Shown here piece by piece: positions 1 to 6,319 of a DNA stretch of 57,504 nt. Below the pieces are notes generated by a model that worked only from the letters and a program-made list of their open reading frames with translations, was not told where the DNA came from and did no database searches. This DNA is from a virus: positions 1 to 57,504 of IMG/VR virus record IMGVR_UViG_3300027822_000014. One strand, given 5' to 3'. Position 1 is the first letter of the stretch. Each line of letters opens with the position of its first letter. The position numbers and the translations under genes are program-made.

Positions 1-134
1 GTGTCGGGCTGGCCAGCGGTGATCACCCAGGCCACATATAGTGAAACCGACGGCCAAACAGCCAGACGGTGACGTACAGCCGGAACCCCTGCCCGCGCGT
101 GATCAGATGAGCCCGCCCAGGCAGGGTGCAATTC
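1..134. repeat. Terminal direct repeat, left copy
   Basis: These 134 bases recur at 57371-57504. The two copies differ at one position (T at 127, G at 57497). The repeat carries the 3' half of a structured intergenic element (bases 1-27) and ends inside the stop codon of the 133-435 gene. It marks either true terminal redundancy or the overlap of a circular assembly; sequence alone cannot separate these. Confidence 0.95.
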
Positions 135-435
135 AATCGCATTCGGTGTGGAACCGCTGCGACACGTCCAGCTTGGTCAAGCGCCCTTCGCATTCCTGCT
201 CCACCAGCTTGGCCTTGAACTGGCGGAACCCGTTGTTGCTAACGCCTTCAGAGCGGTAGATCAGGAACCGGGCGAACTGTGACGGACGGCAGGTGATCTC
301 CGCACAGTTGAACCAGAGCTTATCGGCTTCGTGGTGTTTCAGCTTGAAGGCTCGCATGGCCGCGTCCATAGCGGCCCGCTTGTTGCTGTCGCAATCGGTG
401 AACTTGAATTTTACACGGTCACGTGACTGTGGCAT
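133..435 (-). CDS. Hypothetical protein, 100 aa
   Basis: I do not recognise this protein. It is small, basic in its first half and has scattered cysteines, with no signal peptide or membrane segment. I chose the start at 435 because a strong AGAGGAGAGA ribosome site sits just upstream; the longer open frame to 525 would run through the structured element at 461-526. It follows the DUF932 gene on the same strand and is separated from it only by that element. Its stop codon touches the end of the terminal repeat, so on a circular map the 56932-57315 gene comes next. Confidence 0.7.
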   Translation of the reverse strand: MPQSRDRVKFKFTDCDSNKRAAMDAAMRAFKLKHHEADKLWFNCAEITCRPSQFARFLIYRSEGVSNNGFRQFKAKLVEQECEGRLTKLDVSQRFHTECD

Positions 436-460
436 GTCTCTCTCCTCTTGTTGTCGTGCA

Positions 461-526
461 GGTGCGCACGGTAGGGCCGCGCCGGACGGTCTAGACCGTG
501 CTCGGCGCGACCCAGCGGTGTGCACC
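461..526 (-). repeat. Structured intergenic element E1 (type B outer stem)
   Basis: On the plus strand: outer arm GGTGCGCAC (461-469), invariant GGTAGG (470-475), a long inner GC hairpin centred on ACGGT-ctag-ACCGT, invariant CCAGCG (512-517), outer arm GTGTGCACC (518-526). The outer arms pair with one G-U. In mRNA sense it lies between the stop of the DUF932 gene and the ribosome site of the 133-435 gene. It belongs to the same family as 1631-1679, 2778-2832, 3266-3313, 3518-3570 and 57341-57397. Confidence 0.85.
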
Positions 527-535
527 TAGTCCAGG

Positions 536-1600
536 TTAGGCAGCTTCAGCGAACGCGTGCCACTGTGAGCGGTCCAGCTCCAGGATTTTACCGCCCAGCT
601 CTTCAAGCTCGGTTGACCGGTCATAGCTCTCAACCGTCTGGGCCGTGGCCGTGACGGCGTTCAACAGCCCGTAGCGTGTCAGGTCACCGTTTTCGATGAG
701 TGACGTCAGCACGCCGTTTTTCTCGGTCTCATTGAGCTGGTGCGATTTGGCCAGCACCTCGACAGCTTCCACCGGGCGCACGATCTTTTCACCCTCGGCA
801 GCTTCGCGGAACTTGTTGACCTGCTGATCAAAGAACGCTTGCTCCAGCGACGCCTTCACAACGTCGCGCATCTTGAGCATGATCGCATTGTCATCGGCCC
901 GCAGGGTTTCGTCCGACAGCATCGCGTAAACGCTCTCTGACGTGTCAGCCTGTGCGCCGACATGAGCCTTGCGGAACTTGGCGTCATTGATCACGCAACC
1001 GTTCAGGCACCAGAGACGATGCACGATCGGTGTCACGCATGCCGCGCCAAAACCGATTTCGGAATTGGTGATCATCACGCCAGCCTCGACAACATCATCC
1101 TTGCGCACATCAGCCCGCAACCGCTCATTGACTGCCTTGATGTACAGCCGCCGCTCGGTCACCTCGCAAGAGGCGATAGCAATGCCCGGCGTGTTCATCA
1201 GGACCGGCAGAATGGCCTCGGCAATGTGTTCGTTGTCAATCCGCTGGTAGCGGTCAGACAGGAATGCACGCGCCTTGCCGTCCAGGGTGCGCACCATGCG
1301 CCGCTCGGCGTTGTTCTCAAACCAGTGATTGACGTTGGTTGCGAGCAACTCCGGCGCGGTCTCGCGCATGCGGTCATAATACGCCGCCGGGATATTGGTG
1401 CGCTGGCCAATCTGGCGGTGTGCAGTCTGCTGGATAGGAAACGTCTGCACCTCACCGGCCACCGGCACCACAAGAGCGGGCGCGGCGTCTGCCGTGGCAC
1501 GCATCTGCAGTTGCTGGGTGTCTGCAACGAAGTCCGCTTTCGCGTCCTGACGGCGCTGGATTTCGTTAGCCAGTTCAACAATCGTTTTTCCATGCTTCAT
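536..1600 (-). CDS. DUF932 family phage/plasmid-like protein
   Basis: The 354-residue protein matches the DUF932 (phage/plasmid-like, TIGR03299-type) pattern by eye. It has an N-terminal region leading to a Q-T-A-H-R-Q-I stretch, a central block with FLSDRYQRIDN near residues 112-123 and a MITNSEIGFGA stretch near 175-185, and a helical C-terminus. Family members are common in phages and plasmids; their biochemical role is not established. The start at 1600 follows a good AGAGGAGAGT ribosome site. The gene is flanked on both sides by structured intergenic elements (1631-1679 upstream, 461-526 downstream). Confidence 0.85.
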   Translation of the reverse strand: MKHGKTIVELANEIQRRQDAKADFVADTQQLQMRATADAAPALVVPVAGEVQTFPIQQTAHRQIGQRTNIPAAYYDRMRETAPELLATNVNHWFENNAERRMVRTLDGKARAFLSDRYQRIDNEHIAEAILPVLMNTPGIAIASCEVTERRLYIKAVNERLRADVRKDDVVEAGVMITNSEIGFGAACVTPIVHRLWCLNGCVINDAKFRKAHVGAQADTSESVYAMLSDETLRADDNAIMLKMRDVVKASLEQAFFDQQVNKFREAAEGEKIVRPVEAVEVLAKSHQLNETEKNGVLTSLIENGDLTRYGLLNAVTATAQTVESYDRSTELEELGGKILELDRSQWHAFAEAA

Positions 1601-1630
1601 ATGTCTTACTCTCCTCTAGGGTTATCGTGC

Positions 1631-1679
1631 GGTGTGCACGGTAGGACCGCACCCAGGGTGCGGCCCAGCGGTGAACACC
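1631..1679 (-). repeat. Structured intergenic element E2 (type B outer stem)
   Basis: Plus-strand order: GGTGTGCAC (1631-1639), GGTAGG (1640-1645), inner hairpin CCGCACC/GGTGCGG (1647-1663), CCAGCG (1665-1670), GTGAACACC (1671-1679). The outer arms pair with one mismatch. The stop codon of the upstream gene abuts the outer arm, and the DUF932 ribosome site lies just beyond. The inner hairpin sequence is shared with E3 although the outer stem is the other type. Confidence 0.85.
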
Positions 1680-1903
1680 TAAGCAAACCAGACAAAGCCA
1701 TTAAAGCGCGGTTCATTGTTGCCGCTGGTGCGCTGGTACGGCGTGTACCGGGCAACACCCCAGCTTGCAGGCTTGTTGCCTTCGTACCATGAATGCGGCA
1801 TGACCTTGTACGTCGCGTCCGCAGGTTCATCACGGTTGCAATGCCCCGCCTTGACGTTGCGCATTGCCTGCCGTGCTTCGTCTCTGGTCTTAAACCCGTA
1901 CAT
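1679..1903 (-). CDS. Hypothetical protein, 74 aa
   Basis: The protein is not recognised. It is rich in aromatic residues (W, Y, F) and basic residues, and ends in FVWFA. The start codon overlaps the end of the 1890-2579 gene by 14 bases, which suggests translational coupling. A GAGGAGAGA-type ribosome site lies just upstream of 1903. The stop codon sits directly against structured element E2. Confidence 0.75.
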   Translation of the reverse strand: MYGFKTRDEARQAMRNVKAGHCNRDEPADATYKVMPHSWYEGNKPASWGVARYTPYQRTSGNNEPRFNGFVWFA

Positions 1904-2579
1904 TTTTCTCTCCTCTTGTGACTGCCGTCACCTTCAGACGCTGTGATCCGTGCGCCGGGAACCCGACAACCGTCTCGCGCTGGCGCTGGCAAAGCTGGCA
2001 CGTGGCACAGCTCACATCGTCACGCGTGACCGCCGGGCAGATGACGATTGTCCGACCTGCCGGTGTTTCGCTGTTGGTCGTCTGGTCAGACGGCAGCACA
2101 GTGACAACCGGCCCGATCTCCAGCGCGGCCAGCTCGTCAGCGTGCGCGGGCGAGTTGGCAGACAGATTAATGGTGAACCCGTCACGGTTCGCCCTAGCGA
2201 TGGCGTCACGCTCGCGCTGTGTGGTCAGAGGCTTGTGCGTGTAGGTGAACCCGCGCGAGCGGCCATTGGCACTCGTCAGCTCGTCAACACACATCACGCC
2301 CAGGTTATCGCCAGTGCCGGGCAGGTCACCTGCCTGATTATGCCGCCAGAGCTGGCCAGCCGGCAGCGCGCGCACCTTGGCCACGAACGTCTGCCAGTCA
2401 CTGCCGACATTCGGCTGTTTCATCATCCGGCCCCACCACAGCGACAGCGGCCCGCCTTGCGCATAGCACCCGGCGTCCAGAAACGGGCAGGACGTCGGGC
2501 AGGTGTCGCGGTGGCTGGTGCTGACCGGTATCGGGCCGACCTTGCGGTTACGTGACACGGGTGTCAGGTGGTACTTCAT
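1890..2579 (-). CDS. Cysteine-motif phage protein (possible metal-binding), 229 aa
   Basis: The N-terminal third contains CPTSCPF followed by GCYAQGG (residues about 27-43), and near the C-terminus there is CATCQLCQ (about 190-200). This pattern occurs in phage hypothetical proteins that resemble the cysteine clusters of radical-SAM-like or other Fe-S proteins. I infer metal binding but cannot name a reaction. The start overlaps the stop of the 2576-2752 gene by four bases (ATGA), and the 3' end overlaps the 1679-1903 gene, so the three form one coupled unit. No signal peptide or membrane helix is visible. Confidence 0.75.
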   Translation of the reverse strand: MKYHLTPVSRNRKVGPIPVSTSHRDTCPTSCPFLDAGCYAQGGPLSLWWGRMMKQPNVGSDWQTFVAKVRALPAGQLWRHNQAGDLPGTGDNLGVMCVDELTSANGRSRGFTYTHKPLTTQRERDAIARANRDGFTINLSANSPAHADELAALEIGPVVTVLPSDQTTNSETPAGRTIVICPAVTRDDVSCATCQLCQRQRETVVGFPAHGSQRLKVTAVTRGEKNVRV

Positions 2580-2752
2580 ACAGCCTCACAATCCAGCGCG
2601 TGACGCTGTGCATGGTGAAACTGCACCATTGCCGCGTCTATCTCGCCCAGTGCAAAGGTCTTGACGTCAAGCCCGTATCGCACATGCAATTGAAAGCTGG
2701 TCTTGATCAGCGCGACATCATTAACGGTGTCGTGCGCCAGAAACTGCAACAT
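2576..2752 (-). CDS. Hypothetical protein, 58 aa
   Basis: A small, mostly hydrophilic protein with several histidines near the C-terminus; not recognised. The start at 2752 is preceded by an AGAGGAGAGAA ribosome site. An upstream extension of the frame would pass through structured element E3 and is rejected. The stop overlaps the next start as ATGA (2576-2579), which is strong evidence that the frame is translated. Confidence 0.7.
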   Translation of the reverse strand: MLQFLAHDTVNDVALIKTSFQLHVRYGLDVKTFALGEIDAAMVQFHHAQRHALDCEAV

Positions 2753-2777
2753 GTGGTTCTCTCCTCTTGTCATGCGG

Positions 2778-2832
2778 GATTGCATGGTAGGGCCGCACCC
2801 AGGATGGCAGGGTGCGGCCCAGCGATGCAATC
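2778..2832 (-). repeat. Structured intergenic element E3 (type A outer stem)
   Basis: Plus-strand order: GATTGCAT (2778-2785), GGTAGG (2786-2791), GCCGCACCC (2792-2800), a short loop, GGGTGCGGC (2810-2818), CCAGCG (2819-2824), ATGCAATC (2825-2832). Both stems are perfect. The upstream gene stops at 2838-2840 and the downstream ribosome site follows a GCATGAC box. Confidence 0.9.
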
Positions 2833-2837
2833 GCGGT

Positions 2838-3239
2838 CTAGTCGTCCGCTTCGTCAGTCTCGGCGCTGTTCAGGTATCCGCCGAATGCCTTCCACGTGAA
2901 ATCGCGGCAATCGATCACGCACACCCCGGCGTCGCCGTGGCTTTCGCTGGCCAGCACGCTGGCCGCTGCCTTGCTGGTCGGGTCCGCTGTGATCTGCAGG
3001 ACTGCAGCTTGCAGGTCGGCGTCCGCATTCCAGATACCCAGCGAAAGATTGCCGCTGATCTGTTCATGCGCAAGGCCAACGAAGCGAGCGGCGGCATACT
3101 GCACATCGCCCTTGCGGTCGGCCATCAGCTTTTCGTGTGCTGCCGCGAGCTGCGGCACCTCGCTGCCTGACCAATGCAGGTAAATCACCGGTGAAACGGT
3201 GGTGTCATCGTGAAAAATTACAAGTGCGCGGTCACCCAT
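2838..3239 (-). CDS. Hypothetical protein, 133 aa
   Basis: The protein is not recognised. It is acidic and soluble-looking, with no membrane segment. The start at 3239 follows AGAGGAGAGACACCC, a strong site. It is flanked by structured elements E4 (upstream) and E3 (downstream), like most genes in this part of the early block. Base composition and codon use look like its neighbours. Confidence 0.75.
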   Translation of the reverse strand: MGDRALVIFHDDTTVSPVIYLHWSGSEVPQLAAAHEKLMADRKGDVQYAAARFVGLAHEQISGNLSLGIWNADADLQAAVLQITADPTSKAAASVLASESHGDAGVCVIDCRDFTWKAFGGYLNSAETDEADD

Positions 3240-3265
3240 GGGTGTCTCTCCTCTAGTTCATGCAG

Positions 3266-3313
3266 GATTGCATGGTAGGCCAGCCGGTTGCCCGGCTGGC
3301 CAGCGATGCAATC
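3266..3313 (-). repeat. Structured intergenic element E4 (type A outer stem)
   Basis: Plus-strand order: GATTGCAT (3266-3273), GGTAGG (3274-3279), CCAGCCGG (3280-3287), loop TTGC, CCGGCTGG (3292-3299), CCAGCG (3300-3305), ATGCAATC (3306-3313). Both stems are perfect. The outer arm overlaps the stop codon of the 3312-3491 gene. The inner CCAGCC/GGCTGG hairpin resembles that of E6. Confidence 0.9.
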
Positions 3314-3491
3314 AGCAGGAATAGATTGACGGATCGACGCAGCGGCAGAACCGCACGGCGTTCAGGTCCACACATTCAAAATGCACCCGGAAGGCGTCCA
3401 GCGCCTCGCGGTCACTGTCGCTGATCTGCTCGGCGCGGTGTGCATCTTCCAGCGCTGCCCATTCGATCAATTCAGCTTGCAAGTCAAACAT
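3312..3491 (-). CDS. Hypothetical small acidic protein, 59 aa
   Basis: The frame starts MFDLQAELIEWAALEDAHR and ends with a cysteine-rich tail (CRC then SIYSC). It is acidic and predicted helical in its first half, with no known family. The start is preceded by AGAGGAGAGAGAACG. The stop codon TGA is embedded in the outer arm of element E4, the same arrangement as at the MTase stop, which supports this reading of the interval between E4 and E5. Confidence 0.7.
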   Translation of the reverse strand: MFDLQAELIEWAALEDAHRAEQISDSDREALDAFRVHFECVDLNAVRFCRCVDPSIYSC

Positions 3492-3517
3492 CGTTCTCTC
3501 TCCTCTAGGTCATGCGG

Positions 3518-3570
3518 GGTTGCATGGTAGGCCAGCGCGCCGTTGCCGGGCGCTGTCCAGCGATGCAATC
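3518..3570 (-). repeat. Structured intergenic element E5 (type A outer stem)
   Basis: Plus-strand order: GGTTGCAT (3518-3525), GGTAGG (3526-3531), CAGCGC (3533-3538), loop, GCGCTG (3550-3555), CCAGCG (3557-3562), ATGCAATC (3563-3570). The outer stem has one G-U-compatible change relative to E3 and E4. The MTase stop codon (3569-3571) overlaps the outer arm. Confidence 0.9.
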
Positions 3571-4252
3571 AAGCGGTGGCCATTGGCGAGCTGCCAACGG
3601 GCGGGAAGTCATAGACGGCGTTCAATGCAGCGCCACCCCATTGCCGTGCCATGGCAGCGGCCATGCCGGGGAAAAAGCGGCTACGCTCGGTTGCACGGTT
3701 CGCGCCGGGCGCTGCCTTGTGGACGCTGTCGCGGGCCGTGGTGCCGTCAAGCTGGCCGGTGGCTGTCAGTTTGGGCAGGTTCTTCAGCCAGAAGCATGTG
3801 CGCTTTTTCTCATTGTCGGCGCTGTCTTCAGACTGGGCGAATTGCCACGGCTGAACGGACTGGGCAAACGGCTGATAGTTGGTGATGCGGGCTTTTGCAT
3901 ACTTGTGCATCACCGGGTTCTCGACAGCGATGCGCGGCACGTCTGCATTCCAGCACGCGGAGAACAACGCAGCGCCTTCGTCAAGGTCGGCCCACATCTC
4001 GCCAAGGGTGCGGCCCGGTGGTGCTTTCTTCAGCCAGCGCACGCCGGAATTGCACAGCCGCGTGCAGGGCGGATGCATGACGGCGAGCAAGTCCCATTGG
4101 CTGAAGGCGAGCACGTTGCGCACATCGTCTTGAATGTGCCGGTTGCTTGGTGTCTCGGATGGTTTCAGGTCGCATGACCACGCGTCATGGCCAAGTGCCA
4201 GAAACGCGTCGCGGACCGTGCCGCTACATTCGCATGCTATCAGGACTTTCAC
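3569..4252 (-). CDS. DNA cytosine methyltransferase-like protein, 227 aa
   Basis: The N-terminus carries a motif-I-like nucleotide-binding stretch (ACECSGTVRDAFLALGHDAW, about residues 6-25) and a second acidic strand. A PPC motif follows (HPPCTRLCNSG, about 60-70), the position of the catalytic cysteine in C5-cytosine methyltransferases, and an ENP motif lies near 113-115. At 227 residues it is shorter than typical C5 enzymes and shows no obvious target-recognition domain, so it may be a minimal enzyme or act on free nucleotides. It is the first gene of the leftward block, directly downstream of promoter 4333-4362. Its ribosome site is AGAGGAGAGACAACC. A role protecting phage DNA is inference. 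Confidence 0.7.
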   Translation of the reverse strand: MKVLIACECSGTVRDAFLALGHDAWSCDLKPSETPSNRHIQDDVRNVLAFSQWDLLAVMHPPCTRLCNSGVRWLKKAPPGRTLGEMWADLDEGAALFSACWNADVPRIAVENPVMHKYAKARITNYQPFAQSVQPWQFAQSEDSADNEKKRTCFWLKNLPKLTATGQLDGTTARDSVHKAAPGANRATERSRFFPGMAAAMARQWGGAALNAVYDFPPVGSSPMATA

Positions 4253-4300
4253 GGTTGTCTCTCCTCTAGGTGCACCAGATGGTGCGATACGGTATCAAAT

Positions 4301-4332
4301 CGGCATGTGCACGGCATGTGCGCCGTGTGCAC
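4301..4332. repeat. Tandem decamer repeats at the leftward promoter (operator-like)
   Basis: CGGCATGTGC occurs at 4301-4310 and again at 4312-4321, an 11-base period (about one helical turn). A diverged third copy ending in GTGTGCAC follows at 4323-4332. They lie just downstream of the -10 box at 4333-4338, around the expected transcript start, where a repressor could block initiation. Confidence 0.55.
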
Positions 4333-4362
4333 ATTATATGCACAAATGCATGTAAAGTGCAA
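4333..4362 (-). promoter_or_regulatory. Leftward early promoter, sigma70-like
   Basis: On the minus strand TTGCAC (4362-4357) is followed after 18 bases by a perfect TATAAT (4338-4333). This is the best sigma70 match in the control region. It points at the MTase gene and, through it, the leftward block. Confidence 0.75.
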
Positions 4363-4533
4363 GAAAAAACGCACGAAGCTATAAGTTGTTGATATTGCTG
4401 GGCTTTTATCCAGGGTGGCAAAATGTGAGCGATGGCGTGATTTCGGGTCCGAAAATGGCCGTTTGCTGTGAGCGTGATTACGGCAGGAATGTGACGAAGT
4501 GTAACGGGTGCCAGTTGTGCACGTCTGGGTTGT

Positions 4534-4915
4534 GCTAGGTCGCACGGATCGTGCAATCTGGCAAAATACATATTCAGTTGTCGGCATGTATAATATGGCT
4601 AAAAAGTGTTGGCTCACACCCTGGGTGCCAGAATGTTCAATGATTTCAGTAAAAATAAGGGTGTGAGCTGTGAGCACTGTTCCAAAAAGTTTGACAAAAT
4701 CCGAAAGGGGGGTTCAGGAATTACTAAATAGTTTTGAACCATGGCTCACAGCTCACACCCCTCACACCCTGTTCGGGTAGCGTCACCGTTTGCGGCACTG
4801 ATATTGTGTGAGTTAACCACATTCCCGTTAACGTGGCGTACGCGCAAAATCGCGCCGGTTTCTGGTCGCCGTGTGGCACGTGGCTAGTTTGCACGGATTT
4901 TGCAATGTAGCAAAA
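4534..4915 (+). repeat. Pair of imperfect 33-base direct repeats
   Basis: Copies at 4534-4566 and 4883-4915 share GCTAG, GCACGGAT, TGCAAT and GCAAAA blocks in the same spacing, with six mismatches. The 17-base inverted repeat lies between them. Paired long repeats in an AT-rich region suggest protein binding, for example an origin or regulator. Confidence 0.65.
4659..4760. repeat. 17-base perfect inverted repeat with extra half-sites
   Basis: GGGTGTGAGCTGTGAGC at 4659-4675 is the exact reverse complement of 4744-4760. Further CTCACACCC copies lie at 4613-4621 and 4761-4769. Four copies of one 9-mer within 160 bases look like an iterated binding site. Confidence 0.75.
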
Positions 4916-5063
4916 CGGTACTCCAATACCACATGACTTGCACGCCGCACGGCGACGCTGTAGGCTCGCGCACGTGGCATATTCCACTGCAGAGCGTGTT
5001 TATCGACGCAACGTGATCATTACGGCCATCGCGGCGGACCTGACGGCCAGCAACACCACGTTT

Positions 5064-5082
5064 GCGCGCGCCCGGCGCGCGC
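5064..5082. other. Strong GC hairpin in the control region
   Basis: Eight-base perfect stem (5064-5071 with 5075-5082) of alternating GC around a 3-base loop. No T-tract follows on either strand, so it is not a classical terminator. Confidence 0.6.
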
Positions 5083-5210
5083 GCCACTAGGAAAAACGTG
5101 CGAAGCTCCATACAGAAAACCATATATAGCGGTGCCCCCTTTTAGAAAGTTCAGTGCCCATTGACCCACACAACAAATACGGATCAAAATCGAAAATAAC
5201 AGCTTCCAGT

Positions 5211-5237
5211 TGCACTGTCGGTGCATCTTAATTTTTT
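5211..5237 (+). terminator. Terminator-like hairpin before the late genes
   Basis: TGCAC-tgtcg-GTGCA (5211-5225) is followed by TCTTAATTTTTT. The stem is short, so it could be a weak terminator or attenuator for leader transcripts reading rightward. A second TGCACG-ttt-CGTGCA hairpin sits at 5269-5283. Confidence 0.4.
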
Positions 5238-5247
5238 CCAAACAGAT

Positions 5248-5276
5248 TTGACATTTTAAGCTTTAAGATGCACGTT
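5248..5276 (+). promoter_or_regulatory. Candidate late promoter (consensus -35 only)
   Basis: A perfect TTGACA lies at 5248-5253, about 50 bases before the terminase start. No good -10 follows: the hexamer at 17-base spacing is CACGTT. It may need an activator, or the true start may use another site such as TTGACC at 5161. Confidence 0.3.
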
Positions 5277-5299
5277 TCGTGCAAAGTAGGATTCAGCTC

Positions 5300-6319
5300 A
5301 TGACCCAGGCCCCGAGCCCGAATAATTTTTTGAAATCAGCCGGCACCCCAAAACCCCCGCGGGGCAAACGGGCCAAGGCCCCGCCGCCCGAAATTGACGA
5401 CGAGCAAGTCGAAGAAGACGGCGATGATGGTGAGCCAAAAACTGCCATCCAGCGCATGCGCGAGTTCATGCACGAGCAAAGCTCCGACATCACACGTTTC
5501 TGGGATGCGCGCTCGAGTTATGGTGACGCACCGTTTTTTGCCCTGCCTGACCAGCTGTGGGAGGCCTCTCGCGAGTACTTCGCTTGGTGTGAAGAGCACC
5601 CGCTGTGGGAGGCGAAAGTCGTCAGCTACAAGGGCGATGCCAGCATTGTGCCGCTGAAGAAGATGCGCGCGATGACCATGACCAGCCTGCTGAATTTCCT
5701 CGATATCTCGGCAGATACGTGGGAAGGCCTGCGAAAAAAGCCCGAATTTCTGCCAACCGTCACCCGCGTGGAGAGTGTTATCCATGACCAGAAGTTGCAG
5801 GGTGGCCTGGCTGATCTGCTGAATGCGAACGTGGTGGTCCGTGATTTGAAGCTGAAGGACCACAGCGAAGTCAGCAACACGGGCGTCGTGCCAATGAGCG
5901 GCACTGACGTCACCACCCTCGAGCTGGCGAAAGCCGTAGCCCTGCTGCTGACTAAGGGCGTCTCAGTGCTCGACATACCGGCACACCCGTCGGATAACGC
6001 AAAGGATGTGACACACCATGCCCAGGATGAAAACGAAAGTAAGCAACCGAAACCGCAGACAACTGCCGAAAAAGAGGAACAAGAACCGCCTCGGCAAACA
6101 GAAGCAGGGCCTCGTGCACTCGAGGGCGAAGTCGGAAACCCCGGCCAAGGGCAAGACAGCGCAGGCCAGAGCGGCGATGGCGAACCAGCCACAAAAAGAC
6201 CCGGACGATCTAAGGCCCGGCGGATCGCTGGACCCGGCGAAGAACCCGATCCCACAGACAAATACGGACCCGGGGCTTCAAGAAAACTCTCTGAACACGG
6301 CACAGACGGGAAACTCTGA
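5300..6319 (+). CDS. Terminase small subunit
   Basis: Residues about 65-215 resemble the DNA-packaging gp3 / terminase small-subunit family. A helix-turn-helix-like stretch around TMTSLLNFLDISADTWEGL precedes a conserved block ending in GGLADLLNANVVVRDLKLKD, the family's signature around its C-terminal boundary. These proteins bind the packaging site and regulate the large subunit. The N-terminal 60 residues are charged, and the last 110 (P, G, K, Q and E rich) look disordered. I chose ATG 5300, preceded by TAGGA, over an upstream GTG at 5279. It overlaps the large subunit start by one base. Confidence 0.85.
   Translation: MTQAPSPNNFLKSAGTPKPPRGKRAKAPPPEIDDEQVEEDGDDGEPKTAIQRMREFMHEQSSDITRFWDARSSYGDAPFFALPDQLWEASREYFAWCEEHPLWEAKVVSYKGDASIVPLKKMRAMTMTSLLNFLDISADTWEGLRKKPEFLPTVTRVESVIHDQKLQGGLADLLNANVVVRDLKLKDHSEVSNTGVVPMSGTDVTTLELAKAVALLLTKGVSVLDIPAHPSDNAKDVTHHAQDENESKQPKPQTTAEKEEQEPPRQTEAGPRALEGEVGNPGQGQDSAGQSGDGEPATKRPGRSKARRIAGPGEEPDPTDKYGPGASRKLSEHGTDGKL

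Larger units (their letters stand above)
4253..5299. other. Divergent control region, no convincing gene
   Basis: About 1.05 kb with no protein-like frame: the open frames here lack ribosome sites and plausible composition. It contains the leftward promoter, decamer repeats, two imperfect 33-base direct repeats (4534-4566 and 4883-4915, 27 of 33 matching), a 17-base perfect inverted repeat with extra half-copies, a strong GC hairpin (5064-5082), and two TGCAC hairpins (5211-5225, 5269-5283) in front of the terminase genes. A perfect TATAAT on the plus strand at 4589-4594 lacks a good -35. This is the natural candidate for the replication origin and the early/late switch. Confidence 0.7.

Noticed and set aside
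4249-5241. Several open frames in the control region (for example 4249-4677, 4724-4987 and 5020-5241, minus strand)
   Set aside because: None has a ribosome site at usable spacing or protein-like composition, and they lie over repeats and promoters.
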